This document shows, piece after piece, positions 1 to 9,641 of a DNA stretch of 64,000 bases. Each line of letters begins with the position of its first letter. The first letter of the stretch is position 1. Source of the stretch: Aestuariibaculum sediminum (GTDB lineage: Bacteria > Bacteroidota > Bacteroidia > Flavobacteriales > Flavobacteriaceae); NCBI RefSeq assembly GCF_014596945.1, contig NZ_JACVXB010000005.1, positions 1-64,000 of the forward strand. The letters are read 5' to 3'. A program made the translations under genes and the position numbers. The notes beneath the pieces are model-generated. The model had not been told where the DNA came from, made no database searches, and saw only the letters and a program-made list of their open reading frames with translations.

Positions 1-45
1 AAAAAAATATTATTGTTGTTATTGCCTGTCTCATCTCTTTCTATT

Positions 46-3000
46 TTAATTATTTGGACATCCTGAATTTACCAATAGTAAAGCCTGTTTTATTATTACT
101 TCATTGGTCACATTATCAGTAACAACACACTTTACGCTGAAGCTAGTACAATCACTGCTTACAACAGTTTTAGAAATTGATGAACTATTCTCACTGTAAT
201 TGGTTGTTGACTGGCTATTTGTTTTACTCCAGTCATAACTATAATTCCCAGATCCGCCAGAAACATTAACCGAATAATTAACACTATCTCCTACCGATTT
301 AAAACCATTGGGGGAAAAATAAACGCCAATAACTGAAAGTGCCGAATAACTCGCAGTTACATTAATAGTTTTAGTTGTAATTACCGAATCATTGGTTTGA
401 GTATCCAAAATTTGACAGGTAACGGTAAAATTAGGTGCATGATTATCAGTAGTTGTAATGGTTAAAACTCCAGAAGTATTAGTATAATTTTGGTTTATTA
501 TTCCATTACTAACTGTCCAATTATATTGAAAATCACCTGTTCCTCCTGAGGCCGTTGTGGTTAGAGTAACGGATTCACCACTTACAACCGATGTGGAAGA
601 AGAAGTGGTTTCTCCTACAATCTCCTCTAAACCATATAAATATTTAACTTCTTTTAAGACATCTTCAGCATCATTCTTAACATATTTCAGTCTTCCAAAA
701 GTATCATATTGAAAATGGGACCTGTAACCAGAAGGGTCGGTTGTGCTTAAAACACCTATTAGCTCATCATAGGTATAAGTGGTAACCATGGCATTGGTTA
801 AACTCGCTCTAAGGGTAGATTCCTGTGCTGTAGTAAGTCCCCCGCTACCAGAATTAAAGTCTGTTCCAAAACCAGATAAATTTTCTATTTGAGCTCTAGT
901 AGCATTCTCAATTTTTGCTATTGGATACATTTGATTATAGCCCCAAATATAACTTATAGGAACCCCATTTTTTTGAGAAACTTCTAGTGGGTTTCCTTTA
1001 TTATCATAGTCATTGAATAAAACCCTATCCTCTAACCCAACATTACCTTTTGAATGTTGTATTTTTTCTGGTAAAACCAAATTACTTCCCCAATTTTTAT
1101 AAATATTATTAACCTCGTATTTAGCCAGTTCTGTACTATTTTCAGAGACTGTGGTTATTATATTTATTGGATTTGAGATCTTGTGTTGATCGACTAGTAG
1201 TTGTTCAGGAGCCGTCCTTGATACAATATCTTTTGGGTATTTAGTATTAATACTTACCGTATTTCCATTACTACTTTCAGTTGTAGTTAAAACCGGTAGA
1301 TTATGTTCCTGTCCATAACTATAGGTTGTAACCTTTTCCAATGTTTTTGGAATACTTGGAAAACCATCATGAAAGATATCCTTCACACTGCTTTGCAACA
1401 ACTGGGTTTTAAAACTATGAAATCGAATATTCGAATCGGAATTTGGACTAACATTTTTCCAACTATTAATTACGGTAAATCCATTATGATTAGAGCATGT
1501 CCTATTGGGAGAATTAGTGGATGTTACATATGTTAATTTCTTTAAGTTAGTATTAATTTCTCCACTTACAGCAACCACACAAGCATCGGAAAAACTTTCC
1601 ATTCCATAAAAAGTGGTACCAGAAGTGACTAGTAAAGCTTCAAAATCGTATGTATTTTGTTCTTCCTTTAGTTTACGATCTAGATTATCATAATGCGTGA
1701 CTGATTTTAATTTCCCATTAAGAGGATAAGTCTTAATATATGGCTCCCCAATTTTTGGAACATATACACCACTAATAGGGTAAGGGTTAACTTGATCAAT
1801 TGTATAGAAATTTTGATTATAAAACTCATAGATAGAATATCCGATATTGTTTCCACTATCATCCTTTCTAATTTCCTTAACCTTACCAAAGGTCACTTCA
1901 AAAGGAGTTTGTGAATATAAATTTGCCGAATAGCGTTCTAAAGTTTCATATTCCCTACAATTAGAACTTACGCCATTATCGTAAGTTTCTTTTATAGTAT
2001 GAAATTGTATTTTTTGCTGAACACTACTTTCTAAATATTCGAAAGCTCGCGTATAACTTTCTCCATCGTTCGTTTTGTCAATAATTTCAGATATTACCGG
2101 AGTAGAAGCATATACCTCAGAAACTTCAATATTGCTATCGTAAACTCTATTTACGCTAAAACTTTTTCCAAGAAGACTATTAGCTAAATAAATTTTATAA
2201 CTTCCAGCAGGTAAATTTAAACTAAAACTATTTCCATTTGAAGGGACAGCATAAGAATAATATTTAAGTTTACTATCTCCATTTTGAATCATAGTCTGAA
2301 TATCACAAAATGTCTTTGTAAAACTACTTTCATAAATAGCTACAAAAAACACCCTTCCCGATTGGCTATAATTTCCAGATGAGTTAACACCATAATTAAA
2401 TGAACTCGAACCTATGTTATTACTATCTACTGTAAATCCTGTAGTTACAGTATGAGGTAAATACCAAAAACCATCATCACAGTCAAATTCCGAAGAATCT
2501 GCATTGGGGTCAGCCCCACTTATTACAGTTCCTAAATGATCTGAAAAAGTTTTAACCTGAGTACTTACATCTGTCTGTAAATAACCGTCATAAACAAATT
2601 CAGTCGCTCCTCCTGTAGGATAAATAATTTCTTTTAGCATTCCTTTCTGTGCGTAATTAAAATCTGCATTACGGTCTGCTCCTGAAAAGTTATTCCCATA
2701 TATGTCTATATGTTTAGGCACAAGAGTATTGTTTGTCGTCTTTCCATTGTAGTACCCTAAATAATCTATTGCCAGGGAATTTCTACCAGGAAGAATACCG
2801 TTTCCGTAATAATTAAAACTGTATATCTGAGGAGGTGCATTTGTCTCTCCTACTTGAAGGTTATAATACCCTTGTAGTTCAATAGAATCTAGGCGTAATC
2901 GATAATCTTCTTCTGAGATTGGGTTTGAGGACATAAAATAGGAGTGATTTAATGTGAATGTCCTTAATACCTCTGAACCATATTTTATATCAATAGAAGA

Positions 3001-4119
3001 TAATTTATTTCTTCCTGATAAATCTAAACGATTTCCACTGTAACCAAACCTCATAACTTCGGTTCCGTTATACTTAATAACATTTATTATAGGCTGTTTA
3101 ATCTTATAATCGTTTAAGTTATTTGTAATGGTGTAGGTATTTGTAGCCAATGAAGGATCATAATTAATCTCGCCACATGCTGTAAGTCTATTTTGTTTTA
3201 TGGTGCGATTGTGATAAGATTGAAACTGATTCCAATAGGGTTGATCCAAATACACAAATTCAAAAACATCCCTTTTCGATGGTGACTCTATCTTTGTTAA
3301 ATGCCAGGCAGAATTATAAATACGCGTACCCTCTGAAGCATCGCTTGAATAAGATGCAGTTGTTTCTTCTGCCTTTTGAAAATAATAAATAGTTCCGTTG
3401 ACACTTGTAATCGTCCAAGAAATAATACTGCCACCCGCATTTTTTGAATAATTTACTAAAATATCAGGATCATCAATACTTATAGCGTTTCCTGTATCTG
3501 GGTTAATAATTGTAGAACCAGAAAGACCTGGGGCATTAAAAGAAAATATATCTGGCATGAGGTCTGCATCCCCAATTGCCTGATCCGATTTTATGGCTTG
3601 AAAATCAATTATATCAAGTAAAGCATGTTCATAATTTTCAAAATGAGAATAATATCCATTCGAGGGATTTCTTAACGAATTAAGATATGTATTAAAGGAC
3701 CTAACATCACTATCAAAAATTTCTCTTGAGGGCTTGCCAGATATCATATCATCAGCAAGATCATTTATTTGTCTATTAATCATTCCCCCAGAATTCAAAT
3801 TCCATCCAGCTCCTACACTCGTTGCTAACGATTGAATTTTTATTCCCGAGGCATCATATGTAATTGAAACAGGCACAGAAAGCTCCCTTCCTTGAATTGT
3901 ATAAATAGGAATAGAAATCTCAGGTTTACCTGCATAATATGAAACAGGCATATCTCCATACTTGGTAAAAGCTTGTGCTTCGGGAGAGCTCGGGACACTA
4001 ACTAAACTATTTACCTTGGGTAATTCTAGTGATTGCGCATGTAATAAATAATTACTAATAGATAAAAAAAATAGAATTTTAAAAACTTTGAATTTTGTGG
4101 TCGTGTTAAGTCCTATCAT
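46..4119 (-). CDS. Large secreted YD/RHS-type repeat protein with C-terminal PKD/Ig-like domains
   Basis: A protein of 1357 residues. Residues 1 to about 29 form a signal peptide ending in HAQ. The next stretch, with the motif KYGDMPVSYYAGKPEISIPI, is the conserved N-terminal module of Bacteroidota RHS/YD proteins. Long beta-rich sequence follows, then YD-type repeats near residues 1100-1165 (YTYDELIG, FQYDTFGRLKYV). Two similar PKD/Ig-like domains (SASGGTGDFQYNW-like and SGGSGNYSYDW) end the protein. No RHS core hyperconserved motif, toxin tip or type IX sorting domain is seen at the C-terminus. In related loci a second protein carrying the RHS core usually follows; here it would lie left of base 1, which I cannot see. 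It is divergent from the secretion operon at 4422. The family call is sound; the function (surface shell or polymorphic toxin partner) is inference. Confidence 0.75.
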   Translation of the reverse strand: MIGLNTTTKFKVFKILFFLSISNYLLHAQSLELPKVNSLVSVPSSPEAQAFTKYGDMPVSYYAGKPEISIPIYTIQGRELSVPVSITYDASGIKIQSLATSVGAGWNLNSGGMINRQINDLADDMISGKPSREIFDSDVRSFNTYLNSLRNPSNGYYSHFENYEHALLDIIDFQAIKSDQAIGDADLMPDIFSFNAPGLSGSTIINPDTGNAISIDDPDILVNYSKNAGGSIISWTITSVNGTIYYFQKAEETTASYSSDASEGTRIYNSAWHLTKIESPSKRDVFEFVYLDQPYWNQFQSYHNRTIKQNRLTACGEINYDPSLATNTYTITNNLNDYKIKQPIINVIKYNGTEVMRFGYSGNRLDLSGRNKLSSIDIKYGSEVLRTFTLNHSYFMSSNPISEEDYRLRLDSIELQGYYNLQVGETNAPPQIYSFNYYGNGILPGRNSLAIDYLGYYNGKTTNNTLVPKHIDIYGNNFSGADRNADFNYAQKGMLKEIIYPTGGATEFVYDGYLQTDVSTQVKTFSDHLGTVISGADPNADSSEFDCDDGFWYLPHTVTTGFTVDSNNIGSSSFNYGVNSSGNYSQSGRVFFVAIYESSFTKTFCDIQTMIQNGDSKLKYYSYAVPSNGNSFSLNLPAGSYKIYLANSLLGKSFSVNRVYDSNIEVSEVYASTPVISEIIDKTNDGESYTRAFEYLESSVQQKIQFHTIKETYDNGVSSNCREYETLERYSANLYSQTPFEVTFGKVKEIRKDDSGNNIGYSIYEFYNQNFYTIDQVNPYPISGVYVPKIGEPYIKTYPLNGKLKSVTHYDNLDRKLKEEQNTYDFEALLVTSGTTFYGMESFSDACVVAVSGEINTNLKKLTYVTSTNSPNRTCSNHNGFTVINSWKNVSPNSDSNIRFHSFKTQLLQSSVKDIFHDGFPSIPKTLEKVTTYSYGQEHNLPVLTTTESSNGNTVSINTKYPKDIVSRTAPEQLLVDQHKISNPINIITTVSENSTELAKYEVNNIYKNWGSNLVLPEKIQHSKGNVGLEDRVLFNDYDNKGNPLEVSQKNGVPISYIWGYNQMYPIAKIENATRAQIENLSGFGTDFNSGSGGLTTAQESTLRASLTNAMVTTYTYDELIGVLSTTDPSGYRSHFQYDTFGRLKYVKNDAEDVLKEVKYLYGLEEIVGETTSSSTSVVSGESVTLTTTASGGTGDFQYNWTVSNGIINQNYTNTSGVLTITTTDNHAPNFTVTCQILDTQTNDSVITTKTINVTASYSALSVIGVYFSPNGFKSVGDSVNYSVNVSGGSGNYSYDWSKTNSQSTTNYSENSSSISKTVVSSDCTSFSVKCVVTDNVTNEVIIKQALLLVNSGCPNN

Positions 4120-4150
4120 GGTTATGTAAGAATATCATTAGTTATTTTTA

Positions 4151-4158
4151 CAAACTTA
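4151..4158 (-). promoter_or_regulatory. Possible -7 box of the RHS-type gene
   Basis: On the minus strand this reads TAAGTTTG, a match to the Bacteroidota -7 consensus TAnnTTTG, 32 nt before the start codon at 4119. No clear TTG box lies 19-21 nt further upstream, so support is partial. Confidence 0.35.
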
Positions 4159-4344
4159 CCACCTCGAAACTATTTAAAACTAAGGATTAACCATTGAATT
4201 ATAAAGACTAAATTTCTGATAAAAATTCCTTATTTTTCAATCAAAAACCTTAATTATCTGTAGCTTTCACCTCCTTTTTTATCAACCTTACAAAACCTCA
4301 ATGCATCTAAGGTTTTACCTTACAATTATTTTTTTTTGTATAAA

Positions 4345-4352
4345 TATATTTG
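4345..4352 (+). promoter_or_regulatory. Possible -7 box of the secretion operon
   Basis: The sequence TATATTTG matches TAnnTTTG, 70 nt upstream of the ATG at 4422. The nearest TTTG (4335-4338) is too close to serve as the -33 box, so only half the promoter is visible. Confidence 0.35.
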
Positions 4353-4421
4353 AAAAACACCAAGAGATAATACTTAAATGGTTGATGTTTTTAGTCCTAA
4401 ACTACCATTAAATCATTGTTT

Positions 4422-5099
4422 ATGAATAATACTTATCAAACTTTAATCATTGAAGATCATCCATTTATTATGGAAGGATATACTAGAGTACTGGAACACA
4501 TTTCAAAATCACAAGGCAATTATTCATTTAACATTTCCACAGCTAAAAATTGTGACGAAGCCATACTTGAAATCGAACACGCTTTAAACCATAACATTCT
4601 TGATTTAGTTTTTTTAGACATTAGTCTCCCAGCTTCAAATGACAGAAAGTTCTTGTCTGGTGACGATTTAGGTATAAAAATAAGAGCATCATTTCCTATG
4701 GTTAAAATTATCATTGCAACCCACCTAGAAAACAATTATAGACTGGTTAATATTTTAAAAACAATTCAACCAAATGGATTGCTACTTAAAAATGAACTAA
4801 CATTTAAAAATTTAACCGATGGTGTTTTAAATATATTAAACGACATTCCTTTTTATAGTAGTCCCATATTGAAATTAGTTAGGCAACATATTTCAAACGA
4901 TTTTAATTTAGATAATATTGACAGACAAATACTTTATCATCTATCCTTAGGCACAAAAACCAAAGAACTTCCTAACCTAGTTCACCTATCCATATCGGGA
5001 ATAGAAAATCGAAAACGTAGGCTAAATCTAATATTTAACAATGAAAAGAAAAATGACAAAAACCTATTAAAACTTGCTAAAGAGTATGGATTCTTGTAA
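4422..5099 (+). CDS. Response regulator with C-terminal HTH, first gene of the T2SS/T4P-like operon
   Basis: A cytoplasmic two-component regulator of 225 residues. The N-terminal receiver has the acidic pair in IIEDHP, a phosphoacceptor Asp in FLDISLP, the switch Thr in IATHLE and the conserved Lys in LLLKNE. The C-terminal 65 residues form a LuxR-like helix-turn-helix (DRQILYHLSLGTKTKELPNL followed by SISGIENRKRRL), diverged from the classical family. A TTG two codons upstream is in frame, but the ATG at 4422 is preferred. It is 10 bp upstream of the pseudopilin gene and so probably controls or is co-regulated with the secretion operon. No histidine kinase is encoded in the window. Confidence 0.8.
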   Translation: MNNTYQTLIIEDHPFIMEGYTRVLEHISKSQGNYSFNISTAKNCDEAILEIEHALNHNILDLVFLDISLPASNDRKFLSGDDLGIKIRASFPMVKIIIATHLENNYRLVNILKTIQPNGLLLKNELTFKNLTDGVLNILNDIPFYSSPILKLVRQHISNDFNLDNIDRQILYHLSLGTKTKELPNLVHLSISGIENRKRRLNLIFNNEKKNDKNLLKLAKEYGFL

Positions 5100-5109
5100 A
5101 ACACGCAAA

Positions 5110-5523
5110 ATGAAAAATAAAAAATTAAAAATAAAATTACCTGCATTCAATTTACAGGAAATACTAATTGTTCTTGTTATTATAGGCATTCTCCTTCTTT
5201 TAGCATTACCTAATCTCATGCCATTAATTAGCAAGGCCAAAAGCATTGAAGCACAAACTCAACTTAAGTACATATATAATTCACAGACTAGTTACCGATA
5301 TCAGTATTCCAAATATTCTAATGACCTAAGTGCAATTGATTTCATGCCACCAAAAACCGTAAAGGAAAACGGGACGGCTAACTATGAATATGAAGTAATA
5401 CAGGCTACAAATAACGATTTCAAGGTAAGGGCAACAGCTGTTACGGATTTTGATGGAGATGGCGTATTTAATATTTGGGAGATTGACCAAAATGGTAATC
5501 CTCAACAAACCGTTAAAGATTAA
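5110..5523 (+). CDS. gspG: Type II secretion / type IV pilin-like major pseudopilin (GspG-like)
   Basis: A prepilin of 137 residues from the ATG at 5110. An upstream in-frame ATG at 5074 overlaps the previous gene and would lengthen the leader, so it is less likely. The leader is short and basic (KNKKLKIKLPA). The processing site is A12/F13 followed by NLQEILIVLVIIGI, with the conserved Glu at mature position 5. Ala replaces the usual Gly before the cut. The helix continues with the ALPNLMPLISKAKSIEAQTQL pattern of major pseudopilins. Residues 113-124, DFDGDGVFNIWE, form a textbook EF-hand loop, consistent with the Ca-binding C-terminus known for GspG. The stop codon touches the ATG of the peptidase gene. 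It is the only pseudopilin in the window. Confidence 0.85.
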   Translation: MKNKKLKIKLPAFNLQEILIVLVIIGILLLLALPNLMPLISKAKSIEAQTQLKYIYNSQTSYRYQYSKYSNDLSAIDFMPPKTVKENGTANYEYEVIQATNNDFKVRATAVTDFDGDGVFNIWEIDQNGNPQQTVKD

Positions 5524-6003
5524 ATGATATTAATAAAATTTATCTTACTTATAACTTTGGGCCTAATTTTCTATCAGGACTTAAAACAACGTATGGTTTA
5601 TACAGTTTTGTTTCCTGTGTTAGGATTTAGCTGTGGTTATCTTTTTTTTCATAATACATCTAGTATTCATTTTATTATTTCAACAATAACTAATTTACTT
5701 TTTGTCTGTGCTGTTTTATTATCTGTTTTTTTCTATAGTAAATTCAAACTAAAGGCTAGCTTCAATGAATCTTTTGGAATAGGTGATATATTATTTTTTC
5801 TGGCGGTTTCACTCTCCTTTTCAACGGTGTCGTTCCTGTTCATTTTTGTTAGCGCCCTAATATTTTCGCTATTACTCCATTTATTTCTAAAATATCATCA
5901 GAAAGAAATTACCGTTCCACTTGCTGGATATATGAGTGTATTTTTTGGCATCAGCTATATCGGATATTGGTGTGGGTTGGTTTCATCTGTTTATATTTTA
6001 TAA
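5524..6003 (+). CDS. Prepilin peptidase, A24 family, short form
   Basis: A polytopic membrane aspartic protease of 159 residues with about five hydrophobic segments. Both catalytic Asp motifs are present: the first in YQDLKQRMVY (residues 18-27) and the second in the GxGD signature FGIGDILFF near residue 87. It lacks the N-terminal cysteine-containing methyltransferase domain of PilD/GspO, so it resembles the short archaeal-type and TadV-type peptidases. The start codon directly follows the pseudopilin stop, which fits translational coupling and a job in cleaving that pseudopilin. Confidence 0.85.
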   Translation: MILIKFILLITLGLIFYQDLKQRMVYTVLFPVLGFSCGYLFFHNTSSIHFIISTITNLLFVCAVLLSVFFYSKFKLKASFNESFGIGDILFFLAVSLSFSTVSFLFIFVSALIFSLLLHLFLKYHQKEITVPLAGYMSVFFGISYIGYWCGLVSSVYIL

Positions 6004-6015
6004 CCTATCTCATTT

Positions 6016-7425
6016 ATGATTGTTAAAGATTTTAATATCCCAACTTCCCTTACTCAATTCATTAGTAGTGAGCAAGCCTTCCATTATAATATTATTCCGA
6101 TAAGGGAAGAGGACAAAACCTTGGTGTTCAAAACTGATAATCCTACGGAAAACTTAAAACAGGAATTACAAATTGTACTAGGTAAAAAAGTAAAACTTAT
6201 TTCGGATAGTGAAGCAAACATTAAACAATACCTAACCACGAATTTTAGAAATCAAGATCGCGCTAAACAGAAGGATTTACACTACACCAATGATTTTTTA
6301 GAAAAGTTGCTACTAAATGCTAAAAACATTGGAAGTAGTGATATTCATTTTGAACCATTTGAAAATCGCTGTAGGGTACGCTTTAGGCTCGACGGTAAAT
6401 TAAAAGAACAGTATAGTATTAATCTTGACCAGTACCCAGTTATTGTAAACAAAATAAAAATTAGAGCTGGCTTGGACATTTCTGAAAGGCGTTTACCTCA
6501 AGACGGTCGTATCACTATAAAAACCTCTCAAAATGAATTTGATATTCGAGTTTCTAGCTTGCCAACTCTTCATGGAGAAAAACTAGTACTTAGAATTCTT
6601 AGTAAGGATACCGATAATATTCAACTTGAAGATTTAGGTTTCACTCAAAAAGAACTCCACGTATATAACGAGGCTATAAAAAAACCTAATGGTATTGTTC
6701 TAATTTCTGGCCCCACAGGATCAGGAAAGACCACTACTTTATATGCGACCCTCAAAATTTTAAACGATGACAAAACAAATATTCTGACTATAGAAGACCC
6801 CATTGAATACACTTTGGAGGGCGTTAATCAGGTCCAGCTAAAAGAAAACATAGGGTTAGATTTTGCAAGTACGCTACGAACCTTTTTACGACAAGATCCA
6901 GATATAATAATGGTTGGTGAAATTCGTGATGTCAACACCGCTAATATGGCCATTCGAGCAGCTCTGACTGGGCATATGGTACTCTCCACTGTTCACACTA
7001 ACTCCGCGTGGGCTACAATATCAAGACTTATAGATATGGGCATCCCTCCATTTCTCATAGCAAGTACCCTGAATGTTAGCGTAGCTCAACGATTAATAAG
7101 AAAACTATGTGCAGATTGCAAGCAAAAAAATCTTATAAATAAAACTTTATTTCCAATACATTTTCAAATCCCTAAAGACCTTGAATATCATTATACATCA
7201 GCTGGATGCAACACGTGCTACCATACAGGGTTTCACGGACGCAAAGCTATTTATGAGATTATCCCAATTAGTAAAACATTAATCAGTCATATTAAAAAAA
7301 ACGATCTAGAAATCGACAATTACCTAAAACAAAACCAAATTACAACATTAAGAGACAATGCTATTAATCTCATACGACAAGGCACTAGCTCTATTGAAGA
7401 GGTTTACCCTTTATTAATTGATTAA
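6016..7425 (+). CDS. gspE: Secretion/pilus assembly ATPase, GspE/PilB family
   Basis: A cytoplasmic hexameric ATPase of 469 residues that would drive pseudopilus assembly. After a divergent N-terminal domain come the Asp-box region, Walker A GPTGSGKT (232-239), Walker B DPDIIMVGEIRD (about 294-305), and the His-box LTGHMVLSTVHTNS (318-330). A four-Cys zinc motif (C365, C368, C398, C401) marks it as GspE/PilB rather than the retraction ATPase PilT. All key residues are intact, so the machine is probably functional. It sits between the prepilin peptidase and the secretin. Confidence 0.93.
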   Translation: MIVKDFNIPTSLTQFISSEQAFHYNIIPIREEDKTLVFKTDNPTENLKQELQIVLGKKVKLISDSEANIKQYLTTNFRNQDRAKQKDLHYTNDFLEKLLLNAKNIGSSDIHFEPFENRCRVRFRLDGKLKEQYSINLDQYPVIVNKIKIRAGLDISERRLPQDGRITIKTSQNEFDIRVSSLPTLHGEKLVLRILSKDTDNIQLEDLGFTQKELHVYNEAIKKPNGIVLISGPTGSGKTTTLYATLKILNDDKTNILTIEDPIEYTLEGVNQVQLKENIGLDFASTLRTFLRQDPDIIMVGEIRDVNTANMAIRAALTGHMVLSTVHTNSAWATISRLIDMGIPPFLIASTLNVSVAQRLIRKLCADCKQKNLINKTLFPIHFQIPKDLEYHYTSAGCNTCYHTGFHGRKAIYEIIPISKTLISHIKKNDLEIDNYLKQNQITTLRDNAINLIRQGTSSIEEVYPLLID

Positions 7426-7448
7426 ACCAAAAAACTTACAGCATAGCT

Positions 7449-9641
7449 TTGAAAAAATTAATTTACATATTCCTATTACTTGGTTTCCAATGGATATATT
7501 CTCAAAACGATTCACGGATTCAATCCCTTAAAAACCAACTTGACATACTATCCACTGACAACCAAGGATTAACACAGCAGGTTAAAACAGATATCACCGT
7601 TAGTAACATAACCCTTTCCAATTTGCTTCTGGCTATATCTAATATGCATGAGATAAACATTAATGTATCTCCAGAATTGAAACAGATAAGTTTGGTTAAC
7701 AACTTTTCCAACGTTTCTGTTTCCGATGTTCTAATTTTTTTGTGCAAAGAATATAACTTAACAATTGATTTCACAGGTAATATCTTATCCGTTAAACCCT
7801 ACAATTCCCCTGAAGTAAAAGTAGCTACTAGTGTGATTCATGTATCCTATAACCCTATGGAAAGTACTATCAGTCTTGATGCCAAATCAGATAAGCTCTC
7901 AGAGGTGTTTAGATACATAATGGATGAAAGTGGTAAAAATCTAGTATTTACACCCGGCATGGAAAACAAACCCATTAATGCCTATATTAAAAATATGCCT
8001 TTTGATATAGCCTTACAACAATTAGCCATATCCAATAATTTACTTGTTGAAAAAACATCGGATGGTTTTTATGCATTTCAAGAAAACAATAAAGAGGTTT
8101 CAAATGGTAAACCCTATATCAATAATTTTAACAACGAAGATTTTAAGATTTTAGACAACTATCAACAACTGTTGGAAGTGGATTTTAGAAACACCCCTAT
8201 AAGTTCAATTATTAATAGAGTAGCTGAAGCATTTGAACTTAATATTTTCACGGCCTCACCGCTCGAGGAAGCTGGAAAGATTACCTTTAAAACTAATTCT
8301 ATTACTTTAGACAATTTGCTTACTAAGCTTTTTGAAAGCCAGAAACAAACATCAATAAACTCTTCAAATAATAATTTACTAAACACTCCAAATGGGAATT
8401 CTAATCTGAACGAAACAAACTCTAATCAAAACCGAGGAAACCAGTATGATTTTACATTTAAAAAAGAAGGTAAAACATATTACTTTGGTAAGGAAAACCA
8501 GCTAATTGTTCGCAGTGTCGAAATCATCCATTTACAGCACAGATCGGTAGAATTGCTCACTGATCCTTCAGGATCTAATAGCGGCTACATGAACATGGAA
8601 AATCGAAACTACGGAAGTCAAAACGGCTACAACAGCAGTTACACTTCGTACAACTATACGAATCAATTTGATAATAGGTCAGGTATAAATAGAAATAACC
8701 GTGAACCAATTAGTACCACCGGGCGTTCTACTTTTGGCAATACAAACACAAAGGTTGAAGCTCTGCTCAGTGTACTTCCAGCAGATGTTAAACAAAACCT
8801 TGAAATAAAAGTAGATTTTGAACTGAACAGTTTTTATGTTGTGGGGCCAAGTGCAAAAATTCAACGTTTTAAATCCTTTATTAAGCAAATCGACAAACCT
8901 GTTCCAGTGATACTCATTGAAGTCATGCTCATTGAAGTAAATCGAAATTCAACTATTGAAGCTGGAGTTAGTTGGGGACTTGGTGAAAAAGAGGCGAAAA
9001 CCATTGGTAACCTATACCCACAAACAAATTTAACCCTAGGAGCTCAAACCATAAATAAGGTACTCAATGGTTTTGATGGATTTGGTCATATTAATTTGGG
9101 GAAAGTGGTTCCTAACTTTTTTGCTACAATAAAAGCCATGGAAAACAATGGAAACATTAAAATACGTTCCACTCCAAAACTTTCAACCCTAAATGGACAC
9201 CGTGCTACATTTTCTAACGGACAAACCTCCTATTATGCAATTACCCAGCGTAATATTTATGGAACTGACAATCCTCAAACCTCAGAGATAACAAATTACG
9301 AACCTATTGATGCCAAACTAGGACTAACGATTAAACCATTAGTTTCAGGTGATGGTCAAGTTACACTAGACATATTTGTAATCCAATCCAGTTTTGGCCT
9401 ACGAATTGCAGATGATGCCCCTCCTGATTTAAATTCACGAGAGTTTAGCTCTATCATACGTGTTCAAGATAAGGATATTGTCGTATTGGGAGGGTTAGAA
9501 GAACAAACTAAAAATGATTCAGGCTCAGGAGTACCATTTTTAGCAAAAATACCTATTATCAAATGGTTGTTTAGCACCAGAATAAGAGAAGACACAAAGG
9601 CTAAATTAACCGTACTAATAAAACCAACAGTAATTTACTAA
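7449..9641 (+). CDS. gspD: Secretin, GspD/PilQ family outer membrane channel
   Basis: A protein of 730 residues that would form the outer membrane ring. It begins with a TTG codon preceded by a 23-bp gap; this start gives a clean signal peptide (KKLIYIFLLLGFQWIYSQ), so TTG is accepted. STN/N0-like and N-domain modules follow, including repeated VDFRNTPISSIINRVAEAF-type elements. There is an Asn/Tyr/Ser-rich low-complexity stretch at about residues 375-425. The C-terminal secretin domain shows VEVNRNSTIEAGVSWGLG-like strands, IRSTPKLSTLNG, and the closing VVLGGL...VPFLAKIPIIKWLFSTR motif. It is contiguous with the next gene (stop TAA, then ATG). Confidence 0.92.
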   Translation: MKKLIYIFLLLGFQWIYSQNDSRIQSLKNQLDILSTDNQGLTQQVKTDITVSNITLSNLLLAISNMHEININVSPELKQISLVNNFSNVSVSDVLIFLCKEYNLTIDFTGNILSVKPYNSPEVKVATSVIHVSYNPMESTISLDAKSDKLSEVFRYIMDESGKNLVFTPGMENKPINAYIKNMPFDIALQQLAISNNLLVEKTSDGFYAFQENNKEVSNGKPYINNFNNEDFKILDNYQQLLEVDFRNTPISSIINRVAEAFELNIFTASPLEEAGKITFKTNSITLDNLLTKLFESQKQTSINSSNNNLLNTPNGNSNLNETNSNQNRGNQYDFTFKKEGKTYYFGKENQLIVRSVEIIHLQHRSVELLTDPSGSNSGYMNMENRNYGSQNGYNSSYTSYNYTNQFDNRSGINRNNREPISTTGRSTFGNTNTKVEALLSVLPADVKQNLEIKVDFELNSFYVVGPSAKIQRFKSFIKQIDKPVPVILIEVMLIEVNRNSTIEAGVSWGLGEKEAKTIGNLYPQTNLTLGAQTINKVLNGFDGFGHINLGKVVPNFFATIKAMENNGNIKIRSTPKLSTLNGHRATFSNGQTSYYAITQRNIYGTDNPQTSEITNYEPIDAKLGLTIKPLVSGDGQVTLDIFVIQSSFGLRIADDAPPDLNSREFSSIIRVQDKDIVVLGGLEEQTKNDSGSGVPFLAKIPIIKWLFSTRIREDTKAKLTVLIKPTVIY

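Larger units (their letters stand above)
4120..4421. other. Divergent intergenic region
   Basis: About 300 bp, very AT-rich, between the RHS-type gene and the response regulator. It holds no ORF that I can support. It does contain one TAnnTTTG-like box for each direction (4151-4158 minus, 4345-4352 plus). Confidence 0.6.

Noticed and set aside
1303-1536. Small plus-strand frame inside the RHS-type gene
   Set aside because: No homology features and it is inside a long uninterrupted coding frame on the other strand.
3900-4119. Type IX sorting domain on the RHS-type protein
   Set aside because: The C-terminus (46-250 region) ends in an Ig-like domain with no KxxxY-type or other sorting signature; the protein has only an N-terminal signal peptide.
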